DNA of 8,699 nucleotides from Planctomycetaceae bacterium. Its GTDB lineage: Bacteria > Planctomycetota > Planctomycetia > Planctomycetales > Planctomycetaceae. The number at the start of each line of letters is the position of its first letter. Within the stretch, counting starts at the first letter, position 1. Where the stretch lies: NCBI GenBank assembly GCA_947479075.1, contig CANJZR010000131.1:1-8699 (forward strand). Direction: 5' to 3'. The notes under the pieces were generated by a model. It ran no database searches. It had not been told where the DNA came from and was given only the letters and a program-made list of their open reading frames with translations. Shown here piece by piece: positions 7,801-8,699 of this stretch. The translations under genes were made by a program, and so were the position numbers.

Positions 7801-7890
7801 ATCGTCTCCGTGAGCGAGACCCCACCCTACGAGTCCCAGTGCCAATGAACAGGCGCCGACCAGCTGCCAAGTCTTCCGGGTATTTCGCAC
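4852..7890 (-). CDS. PVC-type membrane-bound dehydrogenase / HEAT-repeat / cytochrome c fusion protein
   Basis: This 1012-residue exported protein starts at GTG 7890. The choice is supported by GGAG 9 nt upstream and by an immediate signal peptide (NTRK basic start, hydrophobic core ~9-25, likely cleavage near AHG-DD). Residues ~55-430 are the beta-propeller-like 'Pirellula/Verrucomicrobium' dehydrogenase domain (TIGR02604 type), with features such as PPGFRAQVFAAEPEVQQPIGIAFD, NGLRWGPDGWLYG, HAHSG and a DWTDVGECHEND segment. Residues ~440-870 are helical, HEAT-like repeats. Residues ~878-1005 are the PVC heme-binding domain (TIGR02603 type) with CAKCH (C888, C891, H892) and a likely distal ligand Met983 in SIMPEG. 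Family knowledge places such proteins in the periplasm, linking sugar or polyol oxidation to electron transfer; the substrate is unknown. An A8 run on the coding strand (5313-5320) sits just before the heme domain. The gene is divergent from the PSCyt1 gene at 8090. Confidence 0.95.
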   Translation of the reverse strand: MRNTRKTWQLVGACSLALGLVGWGLAHGDDPASTKTPYNTEGSTLPFTLPEDAVKGMTLPPGFRAQVFAAEPEVQQPIGIAFDSRGRLWVAENYTYAEAAINVDLALNDRIIVLEDQDHDGKSDKRTVFWDQGKCITSVEVGFDGVWVLDLPRLLFIPDRNHDDVPDGPPEVILDGFETGSLRHNFANGLRWGPDGWLYGRHGILATSRIGIPTATPQERVAINCGVWRFHPTRKTVEAVGHGTTNQWGMDWDENGELFVINTVIGHLWHAVPGIHWQRMFGEDLRQNLYELVPQTADHFHWDTREVWSDIRKIGVSPTTDAAGGGHAHSGFMIYQGHSWPEEYRNSAFTVNLHGHRINRDTIERQGATFVAHHAPDFIKIADPWFRGLDLLQHPDGSVYIADWTDVGECHENDGVHRTSGRIYRISSSTPNETQPLDKASLTELISILVGSNEPESRMARRQLQQTANPDAAELATVQSKLRDLAEASDSPRIRLRALWGLNSLGVIDESWLIARLGDQSENVRAWAVRLLSDHQQVSPAATAAFKQHATKETSGLVLTYLASALQKISNAGDCLDLAAAISQHREFANDRVLPLMVWYGLEPVVVSDPAAALKLASETSFPKLRQFVARRLSSAQSVRSRSLDELSSMLLKADSQARKDILTGISRGFEGVRKVAAPHGWDVTAKALANDPSEDVQRIAKELSVIFGDGHAIDQIKALAADDKASIEARQQAIHTLVEAREESVAPLLLNLLNHRELGVAAVRGLAAVHHPDTGKILVERFSALYPPTKFEAANTLASRAEFALLMVQGVADKKVDRQYISPFLLRQMQTLGNETLSKQVNELWPELKQLSADKTKKIEAWKTKLTPERLAAANASRGRVLFEASCAKCHRLFGSPMGIGPDLTGAQRSNLHYVLENTIDPSATLGEAFKMTIAVLDDGRVINGIVGAKNDSTTTFNTPTGPVVIENDQIEETRISNLSIMPEGQLDLLKEDQVADLVKYLQSPEQVPLP

Positions 7891-7899
7891 TTCGGTTTG

Positions 7900-7903
7900 C
7901 TCC
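7900..7903 (-). promoter_or_regulatory. Ribosome binding site that decides the GTG start at 7890
   Basis: On the - strand, GGAG lies 9 nt before the GTG at 7890, directly ahead of a basic-plus-hydrophobic signal peptide. This favours GTG 7890 over the in-frame ATG codons at 8190 and 8091, which would add 67-100 hydrophilic residues in front of the signal peptide and run through the divergent intergenic region. Confidence 0.65.
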
Positions 7904-7922
7904 AGAGATTGTGTGAGCCGAC

Positions 7923-7951
7923 ATCGTATTCGTTTCACGGAGGGGTGTGAA
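7923..7951 (-). promoter_or_regulatory. Candidate sigma70-type promoter for the PVC dehydrogenase gene
   Basis: Read on the - strand, TTCACA (7946-7951; 5 of 6 to TTGACA) and TACGAT (7923-7928; 4 of 6 to TATAAT) are separated by exactly 17 bp. Transcription would begin near 7916, giving a leader of about 25 nt before the GTG at 7890. This is a consensus match only. Confidence 0.4.
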
Positions 7952-8017
7952 TCTTGCGAGGGATTCGTCTCCTGGCGTCCTTGCGGACCAAGCTCCTGTT
8001 CAATCGCGAGCCACGAA

Positions 8018-8046
8018 TGGTCACCCTCGGGGCGATCCCGTAGAAT
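8018..8046 (+). promoter_or_regulatory. Candidate sigma70-type promoter for the PSCyt1 gene
   Basis: TGGTCA (8018-8023; 4 of 6 to TTGACA) and TAGAAT (8041-8046; 5 of 6 to TATAAT) are 17 bp apart. A start near 8053 would give a leader of about 37 nt before the ATG at 8090. It faces away from the candidate promoter of the divergent gene; the 66 bp between their -35 elements could hold a shared regulator site, but I see no clear operator. Confidence 0.35.
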
Positions 8047-8089
8047 TGAATGATCGAGATCCCGCGTCAGTGACCGAGAAGGTGACCGC

Positions 8090-8699
8090 ATGGCTTGGAT
8101 ATTCCGCGCTGCAAGGTCAATAATTGCCTGTCTGTTGGTTCTGGCCAGCGGTGTCTTGGCCTCTGCGGCAGAGCCCCGTGTCGAGTTCAATCGACAGATC
8201 CGTCCGATCCTGTCAGACCACTGCTTTCAGTGCCATGGTCCAGACCAGTCACATCGCGAGGGGGGCCTGCGACTAGACCTTGCAGCTGAGGCTGCCAAAG
8301 GAGGCGACTCTGGTCCCGCGCTCGTTCCCGGACAGGTTGACGCCAGCGAGGTCTGGAAGAGGATCACCTCGACCGATCCCGACCTGCAGATGCCTCCGCC
8401 CAAGACCGGAAAGGTCCTCAAGCCTGAACAGCTGGCGACGATCAAACAATGGATTTCTGAGGGGGCTGAGTACCAGGGGCACTGGGCCTTTCTGCCCGTG
8501 CAGCGGCCTCCGCTTCCCGCCGTGAAGAACGATGTCTGGGCACGTAACGCCATCGATCGGTTTGTGCTGGCCCGGCTGGAGCGGGAGGGACTGAAGCCCT
8601 CGACAGAGGCGAGCCGGGAGACGCTGATTCGGCGCGTGTCGCTCGATCTGACCGGGTTGCCACCGACGCCTGCGGAAGTCGATGTCTTTCTCGCGGATC
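8090..8699 (+). CDS. Planctomycete cytochrome PSCyt1 / PSD1 (DUF1549) protein, N-terminal part (3' truncated)
   Basis: The frame is open from ATG 8090 to the window end (203 codons). GAGAAGG at 8076-8082 gives a Shine-Dalgarno-like site 7 nt upstream. Residues 1-27 form a signal peptide (basic RAAR, hydrophobic core 11-22, cleavage near ASA-AE). Residues ~31-130 are the PSCyt1 domain (PF07635 type), with heme motif CFQCH (C45, C48, H49) and a likely distal Met101 in LQMPPP. From ~131 (GHWAFLPVQRP...IDRFVLARLE...RRVSLDLTGLPPTP) the DUF1549/PSD1 region begins. In complete relatives of roughly 700-1000 residues this is followed by DUF1553, and a DUF1501 gene often comes next; both would lie beyond the window. 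Proteins of this type are exported c-type cytochromes of unknown substrate that are numerous in planctomycete genomes. Divergence from the PVC dehydrogenase gene suggests possible shared control. Confidence 0.94.
   Translation, partial: MAWIFRAARSIIACLLVLASGVLASAAEPRVEFNRQIRPILSDHCFQCHGPDQSHREGGLRLDLAAEAAKGGDSGPALVPGQVDASEVWKRITSTDPDLQMPPPKTGKVLKPEQLATIKQWISEGAEYQGHWAFLPVQRPPLPAVKNDVWARNAIDRFVLARLEREGLKPSTEASRETLIRRVSLDLTGLPPTPAEVDVFLAD

Noticed and set aside
6988..7848. A 286-codon open frame on the + strand inside the PVC dehydrogenase gene
   Set aside because: It lies fully antisense to the conserved dehydrogenase domain and shows no family motif, so it is best explained as a codon-bias shadow.
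1..8699. Search for mobile elements, CRISPR arrays, tRNA or rRNA genes, phage or defence genes
   Set aside because: I saw no transposase, integrase, terminal repeats, regularly spaced repeats, tRNA-like cloverleaf or defence domains. The gene content is consistent with core or lineage-typical chromosome, and I found no convincing new multi-gene system.

Overview
The window looks like ordinary chromosomal DNA from a planctomycete. Two proteins carry modules known mainly from Planctomycetes and related PVC bacteria: a 'Pirellula/Verrucomicrobium-type' dehydrogenase fused to a C-terminal cytochrome c domain, and a planctomycete cytochrome (PSCyt1) followed by the start of a PSD1/DUF1549 region. 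A neutral-ceramidase-superfamily protein and several exported proteins fit that origin. I cannot assign a genus. There are no RNA genes, insertion sequences, integrases, CRISPR arrays or defence genes.

Left arm, + strand: positions 2-799 are the C-terminal end of an Aas-like acyl-ACP synthetase (AMP-binding enzyme), truncated by the window edge. Next is 903-2258, an exported 451-residue protein of unknown function, which I read as four degenerate copies of a ~90-residue module. A 105-bp gap with nested inverted repeats (2261-2363) leads into 2364-3800, an exported neutral-ceramidase-like protein. It keeps the zinc-site motifs but has Asn where classical ceramidases have the catalytic Ser.

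Middle and right, - strand: a six-helix rhomboid protease with a short C-terminal domain (3881-4786) converges on the ceramidase-like gene. Upstream of it on the same strand is the large PVC-type dehydrogenase/HEAT/cytochrome protein (4852-7890, GTG start). A terminator-like hairpin lies immediately after its stop codon, so the rhomboid gene may not depend on it for transcription.

Right edge, + strand: 8090-8699 is the start of a planctomycete PSCyt1-PSD1 (DUF1549) cytochrome gene that runs out of the window. It is divergent from the PVC dehydrogenase gene across a 199-bp gap holding one sigma70-like promoter candidate in each direction. The two c-type cytochrome proteins may therefore act in related exported redox or degradative steps.

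I found no convincing new multi-gene system. The best leads are the four-repeat exported protein, the Ser-to-Asn change in the ceramidase-like enzyme, and the nested inverted repeats just before that enzyme's start codon.
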